A stretch of 64,000 nt of DNA from Ruminococcaceae bacterium UBA5406 (GTDB taxonomy: Bacteria > Bacillota > Clostridia > Oscillospirales > Acutalibacteraceae), in contig DHNW01000027.1 of assembly GCA_002407675.1 (NCBI GenBank), positions 1,328 through 65,327 of the forward strand, in the 5' to 3' direction. Under the pieces are notes generated by a model. The model was not told the DNA's origin. It ran no database searches and saw only the letters and a list, made by a program, of their open reading frames with translations. Positions 24,970-33,595 of this stretch are shown here, piece after piece. The position numbers were made by a program, and so were the translations under genes. How positions within the stretch are numbered: position 1 is the first letter of the stretch; each line of letters begins with the position of its first letter.

Positions 24970-25914
24970 ATGGGACAGTATGTGATCGGAATGGACGGCG
25001 GAGGAACCAAAACCGACGTTCTCGCGCTGGATTTCAGCGGGAAAGTCCTGTACCGCTTCCAGGCCGGCGCGGTTAATTTTAACAGCGAAGGCCCGGCCCG
25101 CACGCGGGAAACCCTTACGGGAATTTTAGACCGTGCTTCAAAAGCAAACGGCGGGCTCGGCGGCTGCGCGGGCGTCTGCATCGGCGCGGCCGGTGTCAGC
25201 AATCCCGCCGCGCGAGCCGCCGTGCAAAGCGGGGTGGAAGGACGGTACGGCGGCCCCCTGTTTTTGGAAGGCGACCAGAAGGCCGCGCTCTACGGCGCTA
25301 TGGGCGGTCCGTACGGGATCATTGTAATTTCCGGAACGGGTTCCATCTGTTGCGGGAAGGACCCGTCCGGACGTGAGCACCGGACGGGCGGCTTCGGCCA
25401 CCGGATCGACGACGAAGGGAGCGGGTATGCCGTCGGACGGGACATCCTTTCAGCGGTTGTCCGCTCTTATGACGGCCGGATCGGAAAGACCTGCCTTACA
25501 GAACTGGTTTTCCGACGCCTGCACCTTTCCTCGGTTCAGGAGCTTGTCGGCTTTGTCTATGATGAAAAAACAGGGAAACGGGAGATTGCAGCTCTTGCGC
25601 CGCTTTTAGATGAAGCGTACTGCGCAGGCGACCCGGCCGCCATGCAGATTGCCGAAACCGCCGGGCGGGGCCTGTTTCAATTGCTGGTCCCTGTCGCGGC
25701 CCGGCTGAGTTTTCCGTCGCTGCGGATTGCCCTTGCGGGCAGCATCCTGCAGAAAAGCGCCGGTATCCGGCAGGCGTTCACGGACCGCACCGCCGCGGCG
25801 TACCCCGGCGCGCAGTGCTTTCACCCGAGGTACGGCGCGGCTTTCGGGGCGGCGCTGATCGCCTGCGAAAAACTCGGCCGCTCCGTAACCATTCGACAGG
25901 AGGAAGGAACATGA
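24970..25914 (+). CDS. murK: N-acetylglucosamine/N-acetylmuramic acid kinase (BadF/MurK type)
   Basis: A 314-residue ASKHA-fold kinase of the BadF/BcrA ATPase family. The phosphate loop GMDGGGTKTDVLALD, the adenosine-side GIIVISGTGSICCG and IALAGSILQKS are present. It would phosphorylate imported MurNAc and GlcNAc at C6, supplying MurQ and NagA. MurK of clostridia, which does this, belongs to the same family. A GGAGGG ribosome site precedes the ATG. It overlaps the GNAT gene by 4 nt. Choice of MurNAc versus GlcNAc as main substrate is inferred from context. Confidence 0.85.
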   Translation: MGQYVIGMDGGGTKTDVLALDFSGKVLYRFQAGAVNFNSEGPARTRETLTGILDRASKANGGLGGCAGVCIGAAGVSNPAARAAVQSGVEGRYGGPLFLEGDQKAALYGAMGGPYGIIVISGTGSICCGKDPSGREHRTGGFGHRIDDEGSGYAVGRDILSAVVRSYDGRIGKTCLTELVFRRLHLSSVQELVGFVYDEKTGKREIAALAPLLDEAYCAGDPAAMQIAETAGRGLFQLLVPVAARLSFPSLRIALAGSILQKSAGIRQAFTDRTAAAYPGAQCFHPRYGAAFGAALIACEKLGRSVTIRQEEGT

Positions 25915-26387
25915 AAGGCGATATGCTGGTCAGGCTTTGGAATATTCCGGAGGATACGGGGGAGCGCGCGCTTGCCGCGCAGGGGATTTCGATTAAGAGG
26001 GCCCTTTCCGCCAACCGGGACGCGGTTGTCCGCTATGTGTCGGAAACATTCGGCGGCGGATGGGGCGGCGAATGCTCCGCAGCCCTGTCTCAGACCCCCA
26101 CTGCCTGTTACCTTGCCGTGAGCGGCCGAAAGATTATCGGCTTTGCATGCTTTAACGCCACGGCGCCGGATTTCTTTGGGCCAACCGGTGTTTCACCGGA
26201 GTTCCGCGGCAGGGGCGTCGGAAAAACACTTTTTCTGAAGTGCCTCCATACCATGCGTGAAATGGGGTATGTCTATACCGTGATCGGGGACACGGACGAG
26301 GCTTCACCGTTTTACGAAAAGACCGCCGGAGCCATACCGATCCCGGATTCCTATCCGGGCGTATATAAAAATCTAATCTCCAAATAA
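25911..26387 (+). CDS. GNAT family N-acetyltransferase
   Basis: A 158-residue acetyl-CoA-dependent acyltransferase. The GNAT core is visible: SGRKIIGFACFNATA, then the acetyl-CoA loop VSPEFRGRGVGKTLFLKCL and a C-terminal FYEKTAGAIPIPDSYPGVY. The ATG at 25911 follows AGGAGGAAGGA and overlaps the kinase stop. It sits inside the amino-sugar operon, so an amino sugar, amino-sugar phosphate or muropeptide amine is a fair guess for its acceptor, but nothing in the sequence fixes it. Confidence 0.85.
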   Translation: MKGDMLVRLWNIPEDTGERALAAQGISIKRALSANRDAVVRYVSETFGGGWGGECSAALSQTPTACYLAVSGRKIIGFACFNATAPDFFGPTGVSPEFRGRGVGKTLFLKCLHTMREMGYVYTVIGDTDEASPFYEKTAGAIPIPDSYPGVYKNLISK

Positions 26388-26431
26388 ATATTTCGAATAA
26401 TATTCTAGCTTTTCGGGAGGCTGTTTTCCAA

Positions 26432-27226
26432 ATGGCTCTCATTACATGCCGCTTTTATTCCAATGTCCTCGGCGTTACGACGGCGCTGAATGTAATTCTG
26501 CCCAAAGAGGAGAAAAAAAAATACCCTGTCCTGTTCCTGCTCCACGGGATGGGGGGCGACCATACGGTCTGGATCCGCAAGACGTCGGTGGAGCGGTATG
26601 CCGACGAAGCGGGCCTTGCCGTTGTCATGCCGGATGCGGGCTCTTCTTTTTACACCGATATGGTGCACGGCGGCGCTTATTGGACGTTTGTCAGCGAAGA
26701 AGTCCCGCGGCTGGCCCGTCGGTTCTTCCCGCTTTCTGGCAGGCCGGAGGAGACTTTTGCGGCCGGTATGTCCATGGGCGGGTACGGCGCACTGAAACTC
26801 GCGCTCCGGTTTCCGGAGCGCTTTTCCGCTGCTGCCAGCATTTCCGGTGTGACCGATGCGGCGGAATTCGGGCACGGGAACGGCCGGCAGGAACTGTTCC
26901 GGAATATTTTCGGCGGGGCCGGGGCCATTCCCGGCACGCCGGACGACCTGTTTTCCCTTGCCGGCCGCCTTGCCGCATCCGGGCGGAAAAAGCCGCACAT
27001 TTATCTGTGCTGCGGCACGAAAGACGGGCTGTACGATATGAATGTACGCTTTCGGGATCATCTCCGCAGGCTGTCTTACAGCGTTACCTGCGCCAAAGGC
27101 AAAGCCGGGCACGAGTGGGGCTACTGGGATGAAGCGATCCGGGATGCCATCCGGTTTTTTACCGAAGATCTTTCCGCCGCGGCACGGCCGGAACACAATA
27201 CGAATTCAGGAGGAAATACACCATGA
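26432..27226 (+). CDS. alpha/beta-hydrolase esterase (esterase D/tributyrin esterase-like)
   Basis: A 264-residue cytoplasmic serine esterase. LLHGMGGDHTVW is the oxyanion segment and the nucleophile is S114 in GMSMGGYGALKLAL. An Asp in CGTKDGLYD and a His in GHEWGYW complete the triad. Its family includes carbohydrate deacetylases and S-formylglutathione hydrolases. Being between the kinase/GNAT and nagB, it may remove O-acetyl or other ester groups from imported peptidoglycan sugars. That role is an inference from position. Confidence 0.85.
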   Translation: MALITCRFYSNVLGVTTALNVILPKEEKKKYPVLFLLHGMGGDHTVWIRKTSVERYADEAGLAVVMPDAGSSFYTDMVHGGAYWTFVSEEVPRLARRFFPLSGRPEETFAAGMSMGGYGALKLALRFPERFSAAASISGVTDAAEFGHGNGRQELFRNIFGGAGAIPGTPDDLFSLAGRLAASGRKKPHIYLCCGTKDGLYDMNVRFRDHLRRLSYSVTCAKGKAGHEWGYWDEAIRDAIRFFTEDLSAAARPEHNTNSGGNTP

Positions 27227-27981
27227 AAATTATCGAAGCTTCGGATTATCAGGGTATGAGCCGCAAGGCAGCCAACATTATTTCGGCTCAGGTCATCCTT
27301 TTCCCGAGGAGTGTCCTCGGCCTTGCCACGGGTTCCACCCCGCTGGGAATTTACCGGCAGCTTGCCGAGTGGTACCGGAAGGGCGATATTGATTTCAGCG
27401 AGGCCCGCAGCGTCAATCTGGACGAATACTGCGGTCTGCCGCCGGAAAGTCCGCAGAGCTATCACTACTATATGCAGACAAACTTTTTCAGTAAAATCAA
27501 TATTCGGCCTGAGAATACACATGTTCCCAACGGGCAGGCAGCAGATATCGATCGGGAGTGCCGGGAATACGATGCGCTGATTGCGCGCCTCGGTGGAATT
27601 GACCTTCAGCTTCTGGGCCTTGGAAATACGGGCCATATCGGCTTTAACGAGCCGGACGAAAGTTTCGATAAAATGACACACCGCGTTGTGCTGAAGCAGA
27701 AGACGATTTCGGATAATTCCCGCTTTTTCAGCAGAATTGAAGATGTGCCGAAATATGCTGTCACCATGGGGATTAAAGCCATCATGCAGGCCAAAAAAAT
27801 TCTTTTGGTTGTCAGCGGAGAAGGCAAGGCGGGCATTGCAGAAAAGGCCCTGTTTGGACCGGTCACACCGGCGGTCCCTGCCTCTATTCTTCAGCTTCAC
27901 CCCAATGTGACGGTTGTGGCGGACAGTGCCGCCATGAAGACTGTGCATGAAAAGCACCCGGAAAGCAGGCATGCGCAATGA
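27223..27981 (+). CDS. nagB: glucosamine-6-phosphate deaminase
   Basis: A 252-residue enzyme converting glucosamine-6-phosphate to fructose-6-phosphate and ammonia. LATGSTPLGIYRQL (phosphate site), SVNLDEYCGL and GLGNTGHIGFNEPDESF are diagnostic. It overlaps the esterase gene by 4 nt and the nagA gene by 4 nt, so translation is coupled. It completes the route to glycolysis together with NagA. Confidence 0.96.
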   Translation: MKIIEASDYQGMSRKAANIISAQVILFPRSVLGLATGSTPLGIYRQLAEWYRKGDIDFSEARSVNLDEYCGLPPESPQSYHYYMQTNFFSKINIRPENTHVPNGQAADIDRECREYDALIARLGGIDLQLLGLGNTGHIGFNEPDESFDKMTHRVVLKQKTISDNSRFFSRIEDVPKYAVTMGIKAIMQAKKILLVVSGEGKAGIAEKALFGPVTPAVPASILQLHPNVTVVADSAAMKTVHEKHPESRHAQ

Positions 27982-29123
27982 TTCTCCGGAATGCGGAGAT
28001 CTTTGACAAAGACTTCCGCCTTGTCCGGGCGGATATCGCAGTGGAAGGGGATCGGATCGCGAAAGTTGGCCCGGATCTTCACGGGAAAGACGAGGTGGAC
28101 TGTTCGGGCTGCCTCATCACGCCGGGATTTGTGGATATCCACATCCACGGCTGTGCGGGTGCAGATACCTGCGACGGCAAACGGGAATCCGTTGCGGCCA
28201 TGGCGGCGCACCTTGTCCGGCAGGGTGTTACATCCTTCTGCCCTACGACAATGACCGTTCCCCTTCCGCAGATTGAGGCGGCTCTTGCCGCCGTGCGGGA
28301 CTGCATGGAAAATCCTCCGGAGGGCGCGGCCGTCCTCGGTGCCAACATGGAAGGCCCCTATATATCGGAAAAGCGGCTGGGCGCCCAGAAAAAGGAAGCC
28401 GTCCGCAAGCCGGACTGGCAGGAATTTGAACGCCTGAACCAAAACTGCGGCGGAATTGTGCGGCTGGTGGATATGGCCCCTGAGTGCGAGGGGGCTGAAG
28501 AATTTATCCGCCGTATCAGCCGTTCCTGCTGTGTTTCCATTGCTCATACGGATGCCGGTTACGAGCAGGCTAAAGCGTCGTTCGGATGGGGCGTAACCCA
28601 TGCGACGCACTTATTCAACGCCATGAACGGCCTGAATCACCGTGCTCCCGGTGTGGTTGGCGCTGTGTTTGACGATCCGAATGTTCGGGCGGAGATCATC
28701 TGCGACGGATTCCATATTCATCCCGCCGTTCTGCGGATTGCTTTCCGGATTCTGGGCGAAAACCGCACCGTTGTTATCAGCGATTCAATGCGCGCCGCCG
28801 GCCTGCCGGACGGCATTTCAGAACTCGGCGGCCAGAAAGTCTATATCAAAGACGGGCACGCCCGTCTGGCAGACGGAACGATCGCCGGTTCCACTACGAA
28901 CCTTCTGCAGGAAGTTCAGAACCTGGTTCGCTTCGGTGTGCCGCTCCGGCAAGCCGTTCAGTCGGCCACCATCAACCCCGCCCGGGAAGTCGGAGCGGAA
29001 GACGAAACAGGGAGTATCTGCGCCGGAAAATATGCCGACCTTGCCGTCCTCGACGGCGGTCTTGGTCTCCGTTTCACTGTGGCCCGCGGCCGAGTTTTCC
29101 GGCGGCAGACTGCCGGAAAGTAG
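27978..29123 (+). CDS. nagA: N-acetylglucosamine-6-phosphate deacetylase
   Basis: A 381-residue amidohydrolase. The metal and substrate residues are in place: DIHIHGCAG, the metal Glu in NMEGPYIS, His in AHTDAGYEQ and THLFNAMNG, and the catalytic Asp in VISDSMRAAGLPDG. It removes acetate from GlcNAc-6-phosphate made by MurQ or the kinase. It is the last gene of the operon and ends just before the terminator at 29149-29192. The usual nagA-nagB order is reversed here. Confidence 0.96.
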   Translation: MILRNAEIFDKDFRLVRADIAVEGDRIAKVGPDLHGKDEVDCSGCLITPGFVDIHIHGCAGADTCDGKRESVAAMAAHLVRQGVTSFCPTTMTVPLPQIEAALAAVRDCMENPPEGAAVLGANMEGPYISEKRLGAQKKEAVRKPDWQEFERLNQNCGGIVRLVDMAPECEGAEEFIRRISRSCCVSIAHTDAGYEQAKASFGWGVTHATHLFNAMNGLNHRAPGVVGAVFDDPNVRAEIICDGFHIHPAVLRIAFRILGENRTVVISDSMRAAGLPDGISELGGQKVYIKDGHARLADGTIAGSTTNLLQEVQNLVRFGVPLRQAVQSATINPAREVGAEDETGSICAGKYADLAVLDGGLGLRFTVARGRVFRRQTAGK

Positions 29124-29148
29124 TGCCCTTCAAAACGAAAGTGCTAAA

Positions 29149-29192
29149 AAAGTGCCCTGAAAAAGCCTACACAGGCTTTTTCAGGGCACTTT
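29149..29192. terminator. terminator after nagA
   Basis: AAAGTGCCCTGAAAAAGCCT and AGGCTTTTTCAGGGCACTTT form a perfect 20-bp stem with a 4-nt loop. It separates nagA (plus) from the convergent AraC regulator (minus) and could act on both. Confidence 0.85.
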
Positions 29193-29215
29193 GCTTTTGA
29201 CGGGGCCCATATTAT

Positions 29216-31525
29216 TTAGGTATCCGGGCTGAGAAGTTCCTGACGGATAATTTTGGGGCTGACCCCTTTAATGCGCTTAAAGGCCCGCCGGAAAGACTTC
29301 ACGTTGCTGTAGCCTACTTTCAGGCAGATTTCACCAATTGTTAAATCGGAGTTTTCCAGCAGTTTGCATGCGGCGCTGATTCGGACGGTTTCAACATGAT
29401 CGGTAAAATTCTTTCCGGTCTGTTTTTTAAAGAACGTCGACAAGTAGCCGGGGGAAATGTTGAATTTTTCTGCTACATTGGAAAGGCTTAAATCCGGGTT
29501 GCTGTAGCTGTTGTTGACATAATCCAGAATTTTTTGGATGAACCGTTTATTTCGGTCGCTTTTCTGGAAGCTGACAGTGGAGCAGATCTGGCGGAGAACA
29601 GAGAATATGGCTGCAAAATCGCTTTGCTTTACAAGCTGGTGTTCAGGGACCTTTTTCAGGCTGCTGTTCAGTTCAGCACTGACCGGAATTTTATGGGTCA
29701 AACGAAAGCAGGTGCTCAGCAGATCGCTGTAGAGCTGTTTTAAAGAATAGTTGGCCAGCTTTCGCTTGCTGAAATTTTCGACCAGAATCGTATTCAAAAT
29801 ATCATTTAAGCTGTTGACCTTTCCGAGGCAGATGGTGTTGATCAGGCGCTGCTCAAATTCAAGGGGATAATAATAGTCAAAGTTCCGTACCGGAATATAG
29901 GCATATTTTATAATCCGCCTGTCGTACTGCGTGAAGTTCAGCGCTTCCTGGGATTCTTGGTAAGCTCCCGCCAGTTCCGCAAGGGAGCCGCATGGGGCGC
30001 TTATCCCGATTAGGATCATCACGCCGCACTGCTGCAGCAGTTTTTGCGAAATGCCGTCCAGCATTTCCGGGAACTGCTCCATTTTATCCGGCTCGGGGAA
30101 AGAAGCAATCAGCGCGAGGCTGTCTAAATCGTTTTCGTGGTACAGGACCTGTTTCAGCAGGGCCTGGCAGGCCAGTTCCTTAAAACAGGTTCTTGCCAGG
30201 CTGATTTCCTTCATACTTTCCGGCAGTGCGCCGCCGTCGGAGGTCTGCGCGTCGGAAAAATTTACCGAACAGACTAAAAAAGAATGGGTGTCCGGTGAAA
30301 TTCCAAGGTAATCCAAATTTGTGAGGACCGTATCCAGGTTCTCGCAGCAGCCGTTCAGAAGCTGGCCTGCAATGGTATTGCGGAGCAGCGGCTTTTGCAG
30401 GGACAGCTTTTTTTCAAATCGGATCTTATCGCTGATCAGGGTATCCAGCGATTCACTGATCCCCTGAAATGTGTCGCATTTTCGGTTCGGAGTGGCATTC
30501 GTCTGCCGCAGTTCTTCGCCGATATGTAAAATTGGTTTGCTGTTGAAATATGCGAAGGAGAGAGCAATGGCCACGCCAATAATCAGGGCGGCAATGAAAA
30601 GCAGGGAGATCGACCGGCGTATGGTGTATAAATCATTCATGGCAACGGACTGCGGCTGCACCCAAATATATTTCCACTGGCTCTTTGGAGAAACAGAGCA
30701 GACAACCGTCATATCTTCGCCGCCGATTTTCTTGTTCTGCACGCTGTCCTTTCCGAAAGCCGCGGGATTCAAGCTGGAAACACCGCTTTTGATCCCCCCG
30801 TAATTGATTTGAAACAACGGTTTTCCCGACGGATTAAAGATCTGCAGGTATCCTGCGCTGGAAAAACTGTCTTTCGAAAAGATCTGGTTAAAGTAGCTGT
30901 TGGGTATCAGTATGCACAGGTTTTCAATTTCATCAGGCTGCTCCATAGACACAATTGGCATGATATAACAAATGCAGTTGGCAGTTTCAGACTGATAGCG
31001 CAAAGAGACGCTTTCATAATCGACGTCCTTATAGCGGCAGCTGATCATCCGGAAAAAGGAATCCGTATTCCCGCCCTGCTTCAGCGGTTTAACAATGGAG
31101 GATTGAAACAGATCGGAAGAATAACAGGTATCCGGCGTGACGACGTATTTTCTGTTTGCATAATTAACAAAATAGTCATGGACGAAGTCGTCGTCCAGTT
31201 TGTACCGGTAGTCAAACAGTTCACTTTTTGATTTATCCAAATCCAAAAAAAAGCTGCCGTCACCTGCGGGAGATTCCAAGTGGTTAATAAAGGGGTTGTT
31301 GCCAATCTGGCAGGCAATCTTCTGGATATTGCAGAGCTTTTCATCCACAAGCCCACTTTTTTGCCGCAGCGTTGCCAGATTGCCATTCAGGACGTCTGAC
31401 TCGATTTTTTCGATGGGAGCCTTTACAATGGCAAGAGAAAACCCGATTACCGTTAAAAGAAGCAGCAGGTACGTTCCGGTAAAACGGATCGGTATGTTAT
31501 TAAAGGAACGATTCTTTTTCTTCAT
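29216..31525 (-). CDS. membrane-anchored AraC family regulator (YtdP-like)
   Basis: A 769-residue one-piece sensor-regulator. A membrane segment near residues 13-32, an extracellular domain to about residue 300 and a second segment (SLLFIAALIIGVAIALSFAY) are followed by a cytoplasmic linker. The C-terminal AraC domain of about 100 residues has LSLSNVAEKFNISPGYLSTF, then GEICLKVGYSNVKSFRRAF. Such proteins sense an outside sugar or a loaded binding protein, and bind DNA from the membrane without a separate kinase. It diverges from an Lpl-type importer and YetA-like enzyme, as YtdP-type regulators do near rhamnogalacturonan genes. The ligand is inferred. Confidence 0.87.
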   Translation of the reverse strand: MKKKNRSFNNIPIRFTGTYLLLLLTVIGFSLAIVKAPIEKIESDVLNGNLATLRQKSGLVDEKLCNIQKIACQIGNNPFINHLESPAGDGSFFLDLDKSKSELFDYRYKLDDDFVHDYFVNYANRKYVVTPDTCYSSDLFQSSIVKPLKQGGNTDSFFRMISCRYKDVDYESVSLRYQSETANCICYIMPIVSMEQPDEIENLCILIPNSYFNQIFSKDSFSSAGYLQIFNPSGKPLFQINYGGIKSGVSSLNPAAFGKDSVQNKKIGGEDMTVVCSVSPKSQWKYIWVQPQSVAMNDLYTIRRSISLLFIAALIIGVAIALSFAYFNSKPILHIGEELRQTNATPNRKCDTFQGISESLDTLISDKIRFEKKLSLQKPLLRNTIAGQLLNGCCENLDTVLTNLDYLGISPDTHSFLVCSVNFSDAQTSDGGALPESMKEISLARTCFKELACQALLKQVLYHENDLDSLALIASFPEPDKMEQFPEMLDGISQKLLQQCGVMILIGISAPCGSLAELAGAYQESQEALNFTQYDRRIIKYAYIPVRNFDYYYPLEFEQRLINTICLGKVNSLNDILNTILVENFSKRKLANYSLKQLYSDLLSTCFRLTHKIPVSAELNSSLKKVPEHQLVKQSDFAAIFSVLRQICSTVSFQKSDRNKRFIQKILDYVNNSYSNPDLSLSNVAEKFNISPGYLSTFFKKQTGKNFTDHVETVRISAACKLLENSDLTIGEICLKVGYSNVKSFRRAFKRIKGVSPKIIRQELLSPDT

Positions 31526-31740
31526 ACTGTTCCATCTCCGTAGATTGAAATATGGACTGGATCATTTAAGATAGAAGCAATAAAATCGAACAAATACAAT
31601 AATTTGGAATTTTTATTGACAATCCATATATATTCATATTGTCGTATATAAAAATACATCATTTTGACCATGTATGCAAGGCCACGGGGTGAAATGTTTG
31701 CTTTATTGGATAAATTGATCCTTATATAAAAAAATGTACC

Positions 31741-31774
31741 ACTAAAAAATTATAATATTAAAATAATTTTTAGT
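31741..31774. promoter_or_regulatory. AT-rich inverted repeat around a -10-like box, upstream of the Lpl-type operon
   Basis: ACTAAAAAATTAT (31741-31753) and ATAATTTTTAGT (31763-31774) nearly pair. TATAAT lies inside at 31751-31756 with no good -35, which would suit an activator-dependent promoter. It sits about 150 nt upstream of the binding-protein start. The gap 31526-31923 (398 nt) shows no gene; a TTGACA at 31616-31621 lacks a matching -10. Confidence 0.35.
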
Positions 31775-31923
31775 AATTGTTATGAGAAGCCCTGTTTTTG
31801 GAAAAATGTCTCTTTACAAGAATGATCCGGAACAGTACGCTTAAAAAAGCAAAGGCAAGATCAGAACTGATTTGGATCTTAAATCGAGGATCTAAAAATT
31901 TTGGAAAAGAGGAGTGGTTCAAA

Positions 31924-33459
31924 TTGATTAAGCCCGCAACTAAAGCGTTGTCTGTTCTTCTGTGTGCGGCGCTGCTGGTTGGAACGGCAGCCTGCTCCAG
32001 TAACACCACGTCCAGCGCCGGCAATACGGCCAGCACGGCTCCATCTGACGGCGAAATACAGTCGGATGCTTCCGCAGAAAGCAAAGCGGATTCATCCGAA
32101 AACGTGGAAAAGCCGAAAACGATCACCGCAATGCTGGATGCCGGCATTGTAAAAGTAGCGCAGGGCCAGAAACAGTTCTGCGAGGAATTCCAAAAGGAAA
32201 CCGGCATAGAGCTGAAAGTGACGCAGCCGAACCATAACGAGTATATCCAAAAGGTAAAAATGAGCTTTGCTTCGGGGGATATTCCCGATATCGTAGAAAT
32301 TAACAACGACAATATGGTTCAGTTCGCCAATAACGGCGCCCTGTATGATATGACGGATCTGATTGAACACTCGGACGTCTTTCAGAACATTTTAAAAGAC
32401 GAGAAGGCGCAAAATACGTTTAACGCCGTCAAGGTCAAAGGAAGAATCTATGGATGCCCCGAAGAAAATGGCACCGGTGTCGTAAGTTATATCCGGAAAG
32501 ACCTTTTGGATAAGGCAAAATTAAAGGTCCCGACTACTTACGATGAATTTATTACGGCACTGAAAGCCTTTGCCAAAATGAAGACGGAAGACGGAAAGGC
32601 AATTATCCCTTACACCGCGCCGGGGCTCGATCCGCAGTCCCAAAACTATCTGCCGGAGTTTTACCAGAACACGACCGGTACTTTCGAACTGAAAGACGGG
32701 AAATGGATCGACGGCTTTACAACGGACGCGATGAAAGATACTCTGACCAAAATGCAGGCAGCTTACAAAGAGGGTCTGCTTGATAAGGAAATCGTCACCA
32801 ACAAAACTTCGACCTGCCGTGACAAATGGTATGCCGGACAAGTCGGCGTTTTCTCATATTGGACCGGCGCGTGGGCGATTACCCTGACGGACAAACTGCA
32901 TAAATCGCTGCCTGACGCGGAAGTTGTCCCGATGCCTGCTCTTGAAGGAACGAAATATTCCCGCAGGGTTCCGGCAACCGTAGCCATCACCGCAAAGGCG
33001 AAGAATCCGAAAGGGATCTTCAAGTATTTCTTTGAATATGTGCATGGCGGGGAAGACGGAACCATGCTTTGGACTCACGGTGTCAAGGATGTTCATTACA
33101 AAGTGGAAAACGGAAAATATGAGACGCTCCCGTGCCTGGATGATCCGAAGACCAAGTTCACAAGGGCAATTGTCGATATCGGCGCGAATCTGGAAACAAA
33201 TTATAAAGACCCGTTCCCAATCGATCCCCGCATTACGGAATCCAACAAAATCTTGGCTCAGGCTGAAAAAACAACCCCGCTCTGCCCGCCTTCTGATAGC
33301 TATTATAAAAACGGCGGGACTCTGCAAACCCTGAGAAGCCAGATTACGGCCAATGTCGTGATACAGGGCAAGTCGGCCGGCGACGGGATCAGCCAGTATA
33401 AATCGCAGGCCGGTGCCAAAGTAAAGCAGATTCTGAAAGAATTTAACGAGTCGAAATAA
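31924..33459 (+). CDS. ABC transporter substrate-binding lipoprotein (Lpl-type operon)
   Basis: A 511-residue family-1 binding protein. The TTG at 31924 is chosen because AAAGAGGAG lies at 31907-31915 and the signal peptide then starts properly; the longer ORF from 31798 does not have this. The lipobox is GTAAC (Cys24), followed by a Ser/Thr-rich linker. Core segments such as SGDIPDIVEINNDNMVQFAN and KWYAGQVGVFSYWTGAW are typical. It is first in an operon with two permeases and a YetA/PcRGLX-like enzyme, so a rhamnogalacturonan-type oligosaccharide is plausible. Substrate is inferred. Confidence 0.86.
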   Translation: MIKPATKALSVLLCAALLVGTAACSSNTTSSAGNTASTAPSDGEIQSDASAESKADSSENVEKPKTITAMLDAGIVKVAQGQKQFCEEFQKETGIELKVTQPNHNEYIQKVKMSFASGDIPDIVEINNDNMVQFANNGALYDMTDLIEHSDVFQNILKDEKAQNTFNAVKVKGRIYGCPEENGTGVVSYIRKDLLDKAKLKVPTTYDEFITALKAFAKMKTEDGKAIIPYTAPGLDPQSQNYLPEFYQNTTGTFELKDGKWIDGFTTDAMKDTLTKMQAAYKEGLLDKEIVTNKTSTCRDKWYAGQVGVFSYWTGAWAITLTDKLHKSLPDAEVVPMPALEGTKYSRRVPATVAITAKAKNPKGIFKYFFEYVHGGEDGTMLWTHGVKDVHYKVENGKYETLPCLDDPKTKFTRAIVDIGANLETNYKDPFPIDPRITESNKILAQAEKTTPLCPPSDSYYKNGGTLQTLRSQITANVVIQGKSAGDGISQYKSQAGAKVKQILKEFNESK

Positions 33460-33479
33460 CCGGTTTCTGCCTTTGCGTG

Positions 33480-33541
33480 GGAAAGGATATTTGTAAAAAC
33501 CGGGGCCTGAATTCCGATTTTGCAAATACCTTTCCTTTTTT
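33480..33541 (+). terminator. intra-operon stem-loop (attenuator) after the binding-protein gene
   Basis: GGAAAGGATATTTGTAAAAA plus CCGG pairs imperfectly with CCGATTTTGCAAATACCTTTCC, followed by TTTTTT. It lies between the binding protein and the permeases. Such hairpins commonly lower permease expression relative to the binding protein by partial termination or mRNA protection. Confidence 0.65.
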
Positions 33542-33595
33542 ATCCATCCGGCCAGCCGGCGGCTGGAGTTATGAATCAAGAAAGAAGGGGAAACT

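Noticed and set aside
31616..31621. TTGACA as a promoter for the Lpl-type operon
   Set aside because: No -10 box is found at a suitable distance, so it was not called as a promoter.
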